Positions 35,017-42,855 of a stretch of 64,000 nt of DNA are shown here, piece after piece. The translations under genes were made by a program, and so were the position numbers. The stretch lies in contig NZ_JAHLZF010000002.1 of assembly GCF_018967645.1 (NCBI RefSeq), positions 189,151 to 253,150 of the forward strand, read 5' to 3'. Each line of letters opens with the position of its first letter. The first letter of the stretch is position 1. Origin of the DNA: Allobacillus halotolerans (GTDB taxonomy: Bacteria > Bacillota > Bacilli > Bacillales > Alkalibacillaceae). The notes below the pieces were generated by a model. The model was given only the letters and a program-made list of their open reading frames with translations. It was not told the origin of the DNA and did no database searches.

Positions 35017-36420
35017 TTGAGTACAAACACCTCTATAACAGATAAGAATCAAACGGAACAGACGAGTGATGACTATTCATTGGATAGGGTACCTCTCAAC
35101 AAACGAAATATGGGATGGTTGAGTATTACAAACATTACGTTCGGAATTGCTACGGCAATTTTTTATTTTCAAATGGGAAGTGTTATGGCACTGCAATTCG
35201 GTGCAATTAACGCCATTATTTCAGCCGTATATGCAATTATCGTCGCCGGAATTCTTGGCACGTTCATTGCTTATTTATCTGCCAAATCAGGAATGAATGT
35301 CAATTTATTGTCCAGGGGTGGTGGATTCGGCTATATAGGCGCATCGTTAACCTCCTTTATTTACGCTACTAATTTCATTATGTATTGTGCGTTGGAAGGT
35401 TTGATTTTAGTTTCTGCCGTACATGAGTTTTTCCCTGTTATTCCTGAGTGGGTACTAATTCTTTTCTTCGGTTCCATTGTCATTCCATTGAATTGGTTTG
35501 GAATTAAGCAATTGGATAAACTACAAAAATGGTCCTTACCACTATTCTTCGTCTTTTTAATTGCAGCAATCGTCTTAGCTGCCCTTCAAACCTCTGAATA
35601 TGACGGATACTTTTGGACGTATATGCCAGAGAATGTTCAAGTTGGCGGATCGGCCTTATTACTATGTATTGGGATGCAACATGGAATTATGGGGTTAACC
35701 CCGTTACTTGCTTCAGACTATGCTCGTTTTCTCAAACCAAAAGATACGAAGTTTGGAATATTTGCAATCGGATTTATCCCACAGATTTTTTGTTTTGGGG
35801 TAATGGGTGGACTTGGCATTTGGTTCGGCGTTCGTTTAGGTGAACCGAATCCAGGCGTTTATATTGTCCTTCTGTTAGGTTTTTGGGGAGCATTATTTAC
35901 GATGCTTACACAGGTACGAATTAACGTCACGAATATTTATAGTGGCTCTTTGTCATTATCAAGCTTCTTTGAGAACATCTTTCATTTCAAACCGGGACGT
36001 CGTTTCTGGGTTGTCGTAACAGGTCTTAGCGCCATTGCGCTGATGCTTGGTAAAATCGTAAATCATCTCGATACAGTGATGACTTTCCAAGGTGTTTTCT
36101 TATTAGCATGGGCTTCCGTTCTTGTAGCAGATGCGGTTATTGTCAAAAAGATCCTTAAAATCGGTCCAGGATATTATGAAGCTAGGCAAGAAAACTTACA
36201 CAAATGGAATCCGGTTGGTGTTGGCGCATTAGTCATTTCCACAACATTGGGTACCATTGCTGCACTTGGATTTATCGGTCCATTTTTACAAAGTACCGCA
36301 GCTTTCTTTGCTTCAGTGTTGGCGGCGATTTTAACGGTTGTTATTGCAATTGCTACGAAAGGAAAATATTACATTTCCGAAGAAGCAACCGACATCGAAA
36401 AAGAAGAATATATTGCCTAG
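35017..36420 (+). CDS. NCS1-family permease (purine/cytosine type)
   Basis: About 467 residues, twelve membrane helices. VPLNKRNMGWLSITNITFGIATAIFYFQMGS and LSRGGGFGYIGASLTSFIYATNFIMYCALEG are family blocks of nucleobase:cation symporters, with NWFGIKQLDKLQKWSLP later. TTG at 35017 stands 9 nt after AAGGGAG; the TTG at 35008 is too near. It is alone and convergent with pdxA2; their shared terminator hairpin is split by an inserted element. Substrate (cytosine, uracil, allantoin, hydantoin) cannot be told. Confidence 0.82.
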   Translation: MSTNTSITDKNQTEQTSDDYSLDRVPLNKRNMGWLSITNITFGIATAIFYFQMGSVMALQFGAINAIISAVYAIIVAGILGTFIAYLSAKSGMNVNLLSRGGGFGYIGASLTSFIYATNFIMYCALEGLILVSAVHEFFPVIPEWVLILFFGSIVIPLNWFGIKQLDKLQKWSLPLFFVFLIAAIVLAALQTSEYDGYFWTYMPENVQVGGSALLLCIGMQHGIMGLTPLLASDYARFLKPKDTKFGIFAIGFIPQIFCFGVMGGLGIWFGVRLGEPNPGVYIVLLLGFWGALFTMLTQVRINVTNIYSGSLSLSSFFENIFHFKPGRRFWVVVTGLSAIALMLGKIVNHLDTVMTFQGVFLLAWASVLVADAVIVKKILKIGPGYYEARQENLHKWNPVGVGALVISTTLGTIAALGFIGPFLQSTAAFFASVLAAILTVVIAIATKGKYYISEEATDIEKEEYIA

Positions 36421-36496
36421 AACAATATAAAAAAGCACGCCCGTTTAGTAAGTAGTTCACTTACCGTGGAGAAAATTTAAAATAAAACCCTTTTTG

Positions 36497-36534
36497 GCAT
36501 ACCAATTAGCATATTAGTTGGTATGCTATTTTTT
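36497..36534 (+). terminator. Hairpin inside the element's left end
   Basis: GCATACCAA and TTGGTATGC form a stem around a 12-base loop, followed by a T-rich tract. The remaining part of 36535-36939 is AT-rich and holds nothing recognised. Confidence 0.7.
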
Positions 36535-36939
36535 GTTGTCATATCAATATTTTAAACGAATTAGTAATCACTTTAGCATAGGAAATCGCATAGCTTTTAA
36601 CATAGCGACAATAAATATTGTCAATGTGTTATATCCTTTACTATTTACTGTGCTAAAATCGATGTGAATTACTGTTCAATTTCGTATGTGTTTTAACAAA
36701 TGAGTTTTAAACTAGTGAATAATTTGTAATCACTTACAACTCTTATATGTTAAAATAAAGGGGAACAGAATAAATACCGGAATTGTTGATTAGAATGTAT
36801 TGATCTATATTGCAACAATACCAGCTAATAGCTGTCAATAATTAAGGCTAAAAAATTTTAAAAAAACATGTTACACTAAAATTGAACATACTAAATAAAC
36901 CCTTTGATTAAAAGGAAAAAAACAAAGAAATTTAAAGCA

Positions 36940-38142
36940 TTACACTAGGTCTACAAAGTCTTCTTGACGTTTTAACATGGCATGAATCCAATGAACAAGC
37001 TTGTTTGCACAAGCAATTATAGCGACTTTATGTGGCTTGCCTTCATTTCTTTTACGTCCATAAAAAGCAATGAGTTTTTTATTTCGTCCCTTGGCTAAAC
37101 CACACTGAACAGCCGTGTAAAGCGTTTGTCTCAATCTCGATGAACCTCTTTTTGTAATACGATTGATCGAAGCTTTAAATTTACCTGATTCAAAAACAGA
37201 TGGATCCAATCCTGCATAGGCGACTAGCTTCTTAGGATGCTCGAACTGGTTGATATCACCAACTTCGGAGAGGATTGTTGCCGCAATCTTATCTCCGATA
37301 CCGGGTACGGATTGGATTAATCTGTATTCTTCGAATGACTTTGAAAGCGCATTTATTTCTTTTAATAATTCGGCTAGGTGAGTCTGATACTGGAAAATCA
37401 TATGAATATACATGCGCAAACTAACCAGTTGTCCATGGCTAATTTGAGATTGATAAGGATTGCGTCTTGCTGCTTCTTTTAATTGTTGAGCTTTGTTCAG
37501 AAACCAATCATAAGAACGCCTAGCTCCAAATTGTCCCATCTCCTCAGCTAAACTTTCTTCAGAGACCCTATGAACATCTAAAGCAGTGGGATAACTCAAT
37601 AAAGTATTCAAAGAGAGTTTCCCATAAAGATCACTAAAAACACTATGGTATTCTGGGAATACTTGATCCAAAGCTACTTGAAATTGAAGCTTTATTTGAA
37701 CATAACTATCTGTTAAAGCACTGTGTTGTCTTGTTAATAGACGTAAATTAAGAGCTTTCTCTGTTTTCCTTTGATAGATTTCAAGGTCTTCCTTGTAGTA
37801 AAGCTCTCCTAAATGATACGCATCAGCCTTATCCGTTTTTACTTGACGCAAGCTCATCTTTCTCGACTCAAAAGAAACGACTGGATTAATTAAATAATAC
37901 GCTATATCCTGATTTTCAAGGAATTGAAGCACAGGTTCATGAAAGTGTCCAGTAGATTCAAAGATTACAGCCGGAGGCTGCCCAGAGGCTTTTTCTAACT
38001 CTTGATAAAAACTATGAAATGTTTGAAGACCTGGTAAATCGTGTGTGAACTTAAAGCTTTGCTTATACACTTCTTTTCTTTGTAGAAAGGCTTGAACTTG
38101 GCTTTCGCCTTTTGCAACATCCAAGCCAATGACAGGGTCCAT
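36940..38142 (-). CDS. IS110-family transposase (DEDD recombinase)
   Basis: About 400 residues. N-terminal DEDD domain begins MDPVIGLDVAKGESQVQAF, and the C-terminal Tnp20 part has SVPGIGDKIAATILSEVGDINQFEHPKKLVAYAGLDP and GSSRLRQTLYTAVQCGL with the catalytic serine. ATG 38142 has GGAGTG upstream; the longer frame to 38190 is not supported. It is intact, with no stops. IS110 members act with a bridge RNA encoded in the adjoining non-coding region, here the upstream 38143-38330. It lies inside the ITR-bounded element. Confidence 0.92.
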   Translation of the reverse strand: MDPVIGLDVAKGESQVQAFLQRKEVYKQSFKFTHDLPGLQTFHSFYQELEKASGQPPAVIFESTGHFHEPVLQFLENQDIAYYLINPVVSFESRKMSLRQVKTDKADAYHLGELYYKEDLEIYQRKTEKALNLRLLTRQHSALTDSYVQIKLQFQVALDQVFPEYHSVFSDLYGKLSLNTLLSYPTALDVHRVSEESLAEEMGQFGARRSYDWFLNKAQQLKEAARRNPYQSQISHGQLVSLRMYIHMIFQYQTHLAELLKEINALSKSFEEYRLIQSVPGIGDKIAATILSEVGDINQFEHPKKLVAYAGLDPSVFESGKFKASINRITKRGSSRLRQTLYTAVQCGLAKGRNKKLIAFYGRKRNEGKPHKVAIIACANKLVHWIHAMLKRQEDFVDLV

Positions 38143-38330
38143 ATAAATCACACTCCATTTAATAGATTTGCCGGTTCGCCTCTTTATCACTTATAGTGTC
38201 ATAGCTTCGCTTGTTATACGGGATCTAAGTCCCAACCAGCCTCAAACATGTTTCTATAAGGAGAGGGTGGACAGTATTGCGGACGGGATCGATGTCCCAC
38301 GGGCCAGATCGTCCTACCCCGGCTACCTTA
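38143..38330 (-). ncRNA. Candidate bridge RNA region of the IS110 element
   Basis: The 190 bases upstream of the transposase start contain two similar hairpins, GGGATCTAAGTCCC (38220-38233) and GGGATCGATGTCCC (38285-38298), with further pairing around GGAGAGGGTGG and CTACCCCGG. IS110-group elements keep their bridge RNA, with target- and donor-binding loops, in the 5' non-coding end. I infer it from position and structure only. The boundaries of the IS itself are not defined. Confidence 0.45.
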
Positions 38331-38439
38331 AGCATAAAACCTATAAAAAATAGGTCAACCAGAGATGACTGGCTAACCTTATAATACGAACGGGCCATTT
38401 AACGGAATAACTGATAATTTTGCACAAAAAGGTGATTTT

Positions 38440-38787
38440 ATGAAAAAGGCGATGCTTGCATTAATTATAATTATATTATCTAGTGTTTCACTATCAGGAT
38501 GTGGTGATGCTGATATGGAGGGAATTGTACTTAAGACAACTGAAAACTATGTTCAGGTTGCAACAGAACTGTCTCCTGATGAGTACGAGGAAATTAAGGA
38601 TAAACCAGCTGGACAGATTCAAGATGAAGATGTACTTGGAGATACTTACCGTGGATTGATTAATTTGACTTACGACAATCCCGAAAAGTTTAGTAAAGGC
38701 GATGAAGTTGATATATGGATTGATGGGGATATAAGGGAATCCTATCCTTCAGGAGCTACGGCTAAAAAAATCTCTTTAAAAAAATGA
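38440..38787 (+). CDS. DUF3221-type lipoprotein (element cargo)
   Basis: A 115-residue lipoprotein: signal peptide with LSGCGDA lipobox (cysteine at about 21), then MEGIVLKTTENYVQVATELSPDEYEEIKDK and DEVDIWIDGDIRESYPSGATAKKI, the fold of the DUF3221/YobA family. AAAGGTG precedes ATG 38440. It is cargo of the element at 36449-39306, followed by a small membrane protein. Function unknown. Confidence 0.72.
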   Translation: MKKAMLALIIIILSSVSLSGCGDADMEGIVLKTTENYVQVATELSPDEYEEIKDKPAGQIQDEDVLGDTYRGLINLTYDNPEKFSKGDEVDIWIDGDIRESYPSGATAKKISLKK

Positions 38788-38901
38788 TTATGAAACAATC
38801 GGGTGCAAGAATGGAATAATAATTACGATTTTTCTTGGCTTATCGGGCTACTATATAATGTTGGTTATGACGCCCAAGTTAGGAAAAAGGGGGTGTAATA
38901 A

Positions 38902-39084
38902 TTGAACTGGGCAGTACTAAAAGATGCAAAATGGTGGTCATTAACAGCAACGTCTTTATTATTAGGGGTTATTGGCATAGTGTTGGCAGTATACAATAAT
39001 AGCTACTGGGCGTATTTTGTTATTATTTCAGCGATATTCACGCTTTTAGGCTCGAATAGAGGAGATCAATTAACGGGTTTGTAA
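38902..39084 (+). CDS. Small two-helix membrane protein (element cargo)
   Basis: A 60-residue protein starting at TTG 38902 behind AAAGGGGG, with helices at about 13-31 (SLTATSLLLGVIGIVLAVY) and 36-51 (WAYFVIISAIFTLLG). It is followed by a clear terminator, so it is likely transcribed with the lipoprotein. No family recognised. Confidence 0.5.
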   Translation: MNWAVLKDAKWWSLTATSLLLGVIGIVLAVYNNSYWAYFVIISAIFTLLGSNRGDQLTGL

Positions 39085-39125
39085 AGCAAACGGGCGCGAT
39101 TGTGGAATAACAAAATTAATATATG

Positions 39126-39158
39126 AAAAAGTCGCTCAACAATATGAGCGACTTTTTT
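39126..39158 (+). terminator. Terminator of the element's cargo genes
   Basis: AAAAAGTCGCTCA/TGAGCGACTTTTTT stem with a T-run. Confidence 0.88.
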
Positions 39159-39340
39159 CATTTTAAATTTATACTAAAACGTATGTTATTTTGTATGCTG
39201 ATTTCGTTGTGATTTATGATGTTAAAATCCTACTGAAATACGGTGTGATTTTAAATGCTAATTTTATTGTTAATTTGCTTTTTCTCCACCAAAAGTGAAC
39301 TACTTACCCGTTTAGGCGTGCTTTTTTTGTTGAATTTTGA

Positions 39341-40336
39341 TTATCGCTTCGGCGCTAATTCAATGGCTTGATCTAACGCTTCCAGCATACTTCTTTCATC
39401 GGCAATTCCTTTTCCAGCAATATCAAATGCTGTTCCATGGTCGACACTTGTTCGTATGATTGGAAGGCCGACAGTGATATTCACACCCGCTTCAAGGCCT
39501 AACACCTTGATTGGCCCGTGTCCTTGGTCATGATACATCGCTACAACGATATCAAAATCACCTCGTTGTGCACGGAAAAATAATGTGTCCGCAGGAAGTG
39601 GTCCTTCGACATCAATACCTTCTCCTGTTGCCCGTTCGATGGCTGGAATGATTTTCTCTTCTTCCTCACCATAGCCGAACAATCCATTTTCACCGGCGTG
39701 TGGGTTAATGCCACACACACCGATTTTCGGCTGGTCAATCCCTGATTTGCTCAATGTGTCATGCGCTAAGCGGATAACTTTATATACACGTTCCGGTTCG
39801 ATCATGTTTATTGCATCAATTAATCCGACGTGGGTCGTCACATGGATGACTTTCAACTTAGGAGATGAAAGCATCATGGAAAAGTCTTTTGTATCGGTCA
39901 ATTCCGCCAGTATCTCTGTATGTCCTGGGTAAATATGACCACCTTTATGCAGCGCTTCTTTGTTCAAAGGCGCTGTACAAATGGCATCGATTTTTTGTTC
40001 GTTTGCCAGTTCAATCGCTGTACGAAGATATTCAAACGCAGCATGACCTGCTTCACTGGAAACCTCACCAATGGGAAGGTCTGCTGGTAAAATATCTAAA
40101 TCAATACAAGCAATTTCACCGTATGTTGCTGTGAACTCCGTATCTTTATCGATCACTTTAATAGACGCTTCTATCTTTAAATTCTCTACTGCTTTTTTCA
40201 GCATTTTCGCATCACCAATGACGATTGGTGTAGCTTCTCTATATATTCTCTCTGTCTGTAAACTTCTTACGATGATTTCAGGACCGACGCCAGCCCCATC
40301 ACCCATTGTAATTCCTATAATTGGCTTATTAGACAT
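39341..40336 (-). CDS. pdxA2: 4-phosphoerythronate/threonate dehydrogenase (PdxA2)
   Basis: A 331-residue PdxA-family enzyme: ITMGDGAGVGPEIIVRSL at the start, then HVTTHVGL and MYHDQGHGPIKVLG, with metal-binding histidines. PdxA2 oxidises and decarboxylates 4-phospho-D-threonate or D-erythronate to dihydroxyacetone phosphate, unlike the vitamin B6 enzyme PdxA. The neighbour gene for a four-carbon acid sugar kinase (overlapping by 8 bases) supports PdxA2. It is last in the operon, behind a permease-split terminator. Confidence 0.87.
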   Translation of the reverse strand: MSNKPIIGITMGDGAGVGPEIIVRSLQTERIYREATPIVIGDAKMLKKAVENLKIEASIKVIDKDTEFTATYGEIACIDLDILPADLPIGEVSSEAGHAAFEYLRTAIELANEQKIDAICTAPLNKEALHKGGHIYPGHTEILAELTDTKDFSMMLSSPKLKVIHVTTHVGLIDAINMIEPERVYKVIRLAHDTLSKSGIDQPKIGVCGINPHAGENGLFGYGEEEEKIIPAIERATGEGIDVEGPLPADTLFFRAQRGDFDIVVAMYHDQGHGPIKVLGLEAGVNITVGLPIIRTSVDHGTAFDIAGKGIADERSMLEALDQAIELAPKR

Positions 40337-41630
40337 GGTTATGAACTCCTTTTAATTCAAGCATCGCATGGTGTATGGAAGTTTCAGTTCCAAACGCGCC
40401 TGCCTTTGTAATGACTAAGTAGTCTTTTTCCGGACCGATCAATGTTCCTAAAGGAATGCCTGTTTCCACCTCTTGAATGAGTTGAAAACCAAGCCCTCCC
40501 AGATGACGAGATGTATCTTTTGCTGTATCGCCACCCGTTAAAACAAAGCCTGTCAGATTTCTATTTCTCAAAGCTACTTGTTCGACGATTTCACCAATGC
40601 CGTTTGAGATTCGTTCACCAATTCCGTTTTTCGTTAAATCAAGCTTTGCACCGATTTCTTTTACCTCTGTGCGAGCTTTCTCATTAGAAGGAACATACAA
40701 GACGACATCTTTCTCTATTGCGAGTCCTTCTAAACAACGTTCAATATACGTTTGCCGAGCTTGATTCCATTCATCTGAAAAGAAGATTGTCGGGTCGATT
40801 TCAACGGCTTCGATCTGTAGTTGGTTTGCTGCATATTGAACTTGCCCTTGTGTTACTTGTGATAAACTCCCACAAACTGTCATCACACGTTCCGCTTTTC
40901 GTTGGACTTGTTCACCGACTTCGCTTTCAAGACCTAATGTCTCTGGAATGACTTCCGCCAAACCAGCTGAACCTGCCCAAATAACATTCCGAGAAATCGA
41001 GCTCATTTTCTTCGCACCTTCTCGGAGGTCTTCAAACGATTCAGCATCGCAGACAAGGTAAGTGATTCCTTGGACTTTAAAGTCTTCAATCTTCTTCGCA
41101 AATGAGTCATGGTCTAAATGAATATCTTCTTGGCGAATTAAACCTACCGGCACGCCGATCTCTTCTTCAATCAATGCTGGAATCGATGAATTTTTCACCG
41201 GGTGTTTTGGATCTTTTGCCGTTTCTGTTTCTGCCAACTCCACGCCATTGACATAATGGATCCCATTTTTTGTCGTTCGTCCAAGTGATGGGAATGCTGG
41301 CGCGATGAAGATAAATTCAGGGCCAAAGACTTCTTCTAGTGTCTGTAACTCTGTACCGATATACCCTCTTAACGTCGAATCCATTTTTTTATAGATCGTA
41401 GTAAAACCTGCATTTTTCAAATATTCCCCAGCCTGAGTTGTGATGGATATTGCATCTTTCTTCGCTAAAGCACGCGAATTTGTATCAATCACCAAACCGT
41501 GGTTAAGCCTATTTGAGGCTTGTGGAATATCGAACAACACAGACGTAGGTATTCCCTTTTTTGTCAATTGAACACCTGAATCATTCGCGCCCGTCAGATC
41601 ATCCGCTATAATTCCTATTTGTAATCTCAT
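40329..41630 (-). CDS. dtnK: Four-carbon acid sugar kinase (DUF1537 family)
   Basis: A 433-residue DUF1537 protein: GIIADDLTGANDSGVQL is the family N-terminal signature, KMDSTLRGYIGTEL the second block, and FVLTGGDTAKDTSRHLG the C-terminal nucleotide-binding site. It phosphorylates D-threonate or D-erythronate at C4. It overlaps pdxA2 by 8 bases and follows kdgT, so the three act as uptake, kinase and dehydrogenase of one short pathway to dihydroxyacetone phosphate. Which four-carbon acid is used cannot be told from the sequence. Confidence 0.88.
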   Translation of the reverse strand: MRLQIGIIADDLTGANDSGVQLTKKGIPTSVLFDIPQASNRLNHGLVIDTNSRALAKKDAISITTQAGEYLKNAGFTTIYKKMDSTLRGYIGTELQTLEEVFGPEFIFIAPAFPSLGRTTKNGIHYVNGVELAETETAKDPKHPVKNSSIPALIEEEIGVPVGLIRQEDIHLDHDSFAKKIEDFKVQGITYLVCDAESFEDLREGAKKMSSISRNVIWAGSAGLAEVIPETLGLESEVGEQVQRKAERVMTVCGSLSQVTQGQVQYAANQLQIEAVEIDPTIFFSDEWNQARQTYIERCLEGLAIEKDVVLYVPSNEKARTEVKEIGAKLDLTKNGIGERISNGIGEIVEQVALRNRNLTGFVLTGGDTAKDTSRHLGGLGFQLIQEVETGIPLGTLIGPEKDYLVITKAGAFGTETSIHHAMLELKGVHNHV

Positions 41631-41651
41631 TGTTGATAACTTCCTTTAATG

Positions 41652-42638
41652 TTATTCATGCACCACATAATCGTCTGGTATATTCACACCTTTTTTCTCC
41701 AGACGTTTTACAAGAAATCCGATATAGATCGGTAGTAAGATTGCGGTCGTTACCGTAGATGCAGCTACCTGCACGGTCGCCAAGTCAACATTTGTTGCAA
41801 ATGTTGCACTTGCCGCGGCAATTGCTGCTGGTGTTGCTACTGCGTTACCTGCTGTAGATCCTTCAGCCGCACCAGCAATCGGGTTCCATTTAAGTGCTTT
41901 AAAGACAAAGTACCCTGCTGTACCCGTGATAAATACTGTTGCTAAACCAAGAAGGACGCCAGAAAGCCCACCATTAATGATTGCATTGAAATCAATTCCC
42001 ATACCAAGCGCAAACGCGAAGAATGGAATTAACATCGAGCTACCTTTATCCAAGAATTTACGCATTTCATCATCCAAGTTCCCTAACACCATACCCACAA
42101 TGATTGGCAATAGTACGGAAATGAATGAAACGAATGAGAACAATCCGTCAACAAAGCCCATTGCACCGAAGATCGCCAATGCAACCATCGTAAAGAACGG
42201 ACCATCATTTAAAGCTAACAGGGAATAAGCTGCACGGTCTGTTTTATCACCATATTGACCAACCAATGCAACGTACAAACCACCATTACTATTTGTCATA
42301 GCAGCGATGATTGCAATTGGCGCCAAGCCTAGCCACAAGCCGTTATCGCCAGCAAACATGTATGCAAGCAGTCCGAAAATTGCCCCGACAAACCATTTGG
42401 TCGCCAACAAAGTCGCACCTTTTCCTAGACTGACACCGACATTGCGGACATTAATTTGCGCACCTGTACATAACAGGAATAAGGCAATCAATGTTCCGGC
42501 ACCATCAACAAATAATTGTTGTGTGAAGTTACCGATTCTCAATAAATCGGGTGCAAATGTATTGAGTGTTGCGGCAAGCAATAATGGGACAACCATCATG
42601 CCGCCCGGAATTCGATCCAATGTTGCTTTAATCTTCAT
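41652..42638 (-). CDS. 2-keto-3-deoxygluconate permease family transporter
   Basis: A 328-residue KdgT-family protein, about ten membrane helices: IPGGMMVVPLLLAATLNTF, TNSNGGLYVALVGQYGDKTDRAAYSLLALNDGPFFTM and GSTAGNAVATPAAIAAA are family phrases. In this operon it most likely imports the four-carbon sugar acid. A catabolite-type cre-like site (42683-42696) lies upstream. Confidence 0.87.
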   Translation of the reverse strand: MKIKATLDRIPGGMMVVPLLLAATLNTFAPDLLRIGNFTQQLFVDGAGTLIALFLLCTGAQINVRNVGVSLGKGATLLATKWFVGAIFGLLAYMFAGDNGLWLGLAPIAIIAAMTNSNGGLYVALVGQYGDKTDRAAYSLLALNDGPFFTMVALAIFGAMGFVDGLFSFVSFISVLLPIIVGMVLGNLDDEMRKFLDKGSSMLIPFFAFALGMGIDFNAIINGGLSGVLLGLATVFITGTAGYFVFKALKWNPIAGAAEGSTAGNAVATPAAIAAASATFATNVDLATVQVAASTVTTAILLPIYIGFLVKRLEKKGVNIPDDYVVHE

Positions 42639-42682
42639 TATTCTCCTCCTTCATATGTAAATCGTTTAATTTTCGAACACCA

Positions 42683-42785
42683 ATAAAGCGGTTACACGTG
42701 TAATAATAATTTAATCCGATTAAAAATGCAACATTATTTTATAATAATATTTTAATAATGTGCTTAGCGTGTTGTTTGTGTTGCA
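42683..42785 (-). promoter_or_regulatory. Regulatory region of the sugar acid operon
   Basis: ACATTATT (42731-42738) and AATAATGT (42754-42761) form an 8-bp inverted repeat, and TGCAACA (42727-42733) with TGTTGCA (42779-42785) another, 45 bases apart. On the minus strand TGTAACCGCTTTAT (42683-42696) is a cre-like site with two mismatches. These are plausible binding sites for the adjacent PrpR-like regulator and CcpA; I see no -12/-24 promoter. Confidence 0.4.
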
Positions 42786-42794
42786 AAATGAAGC

Positions 42795-42828
42795 AAAAAA
42801 AGAGAATCTTTAGAAGATCCTCTTTTTT
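42795..42828 (-). terminator. Terminator after the PrpR-like regulator
   Basis: AAAAAGAGAATCTT and AAGATCCTCTTTTTT form a stem with one mismatch and T-runs on both sides. Confidence 0.88.
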
Positions 42829-42855
42829 ATTGGTTCCCTATATTTTTATTTTTTA

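Larger units (their letters stand above)
36449..39306. mobile_element. 2.86-kb ITR-bounded element carrying IS110 and cargo genes
   Basis: The ends are inverted repeats: TAAGTAGTTCACTT-ACC-GTGGAGAAAA on the left and the same with TTG in the middle on the right (24 of 27 bases match). Both ends are flanked by CCCGTTTAG (36440-36448 and 39307-39315), a 9-bp target duplication. Removing the element and one copy restores a terminator, AAAAAAGCACGCC-CGTTTA-GGCGTGCTTTTTT, between the convergent permease and pdxA2 genes. Inside are an IS110-family gene, a lipoprotein and a small membrane protein, with no transposase for the ITRs, so it looks non-autonomous. Confidence 0.85.
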
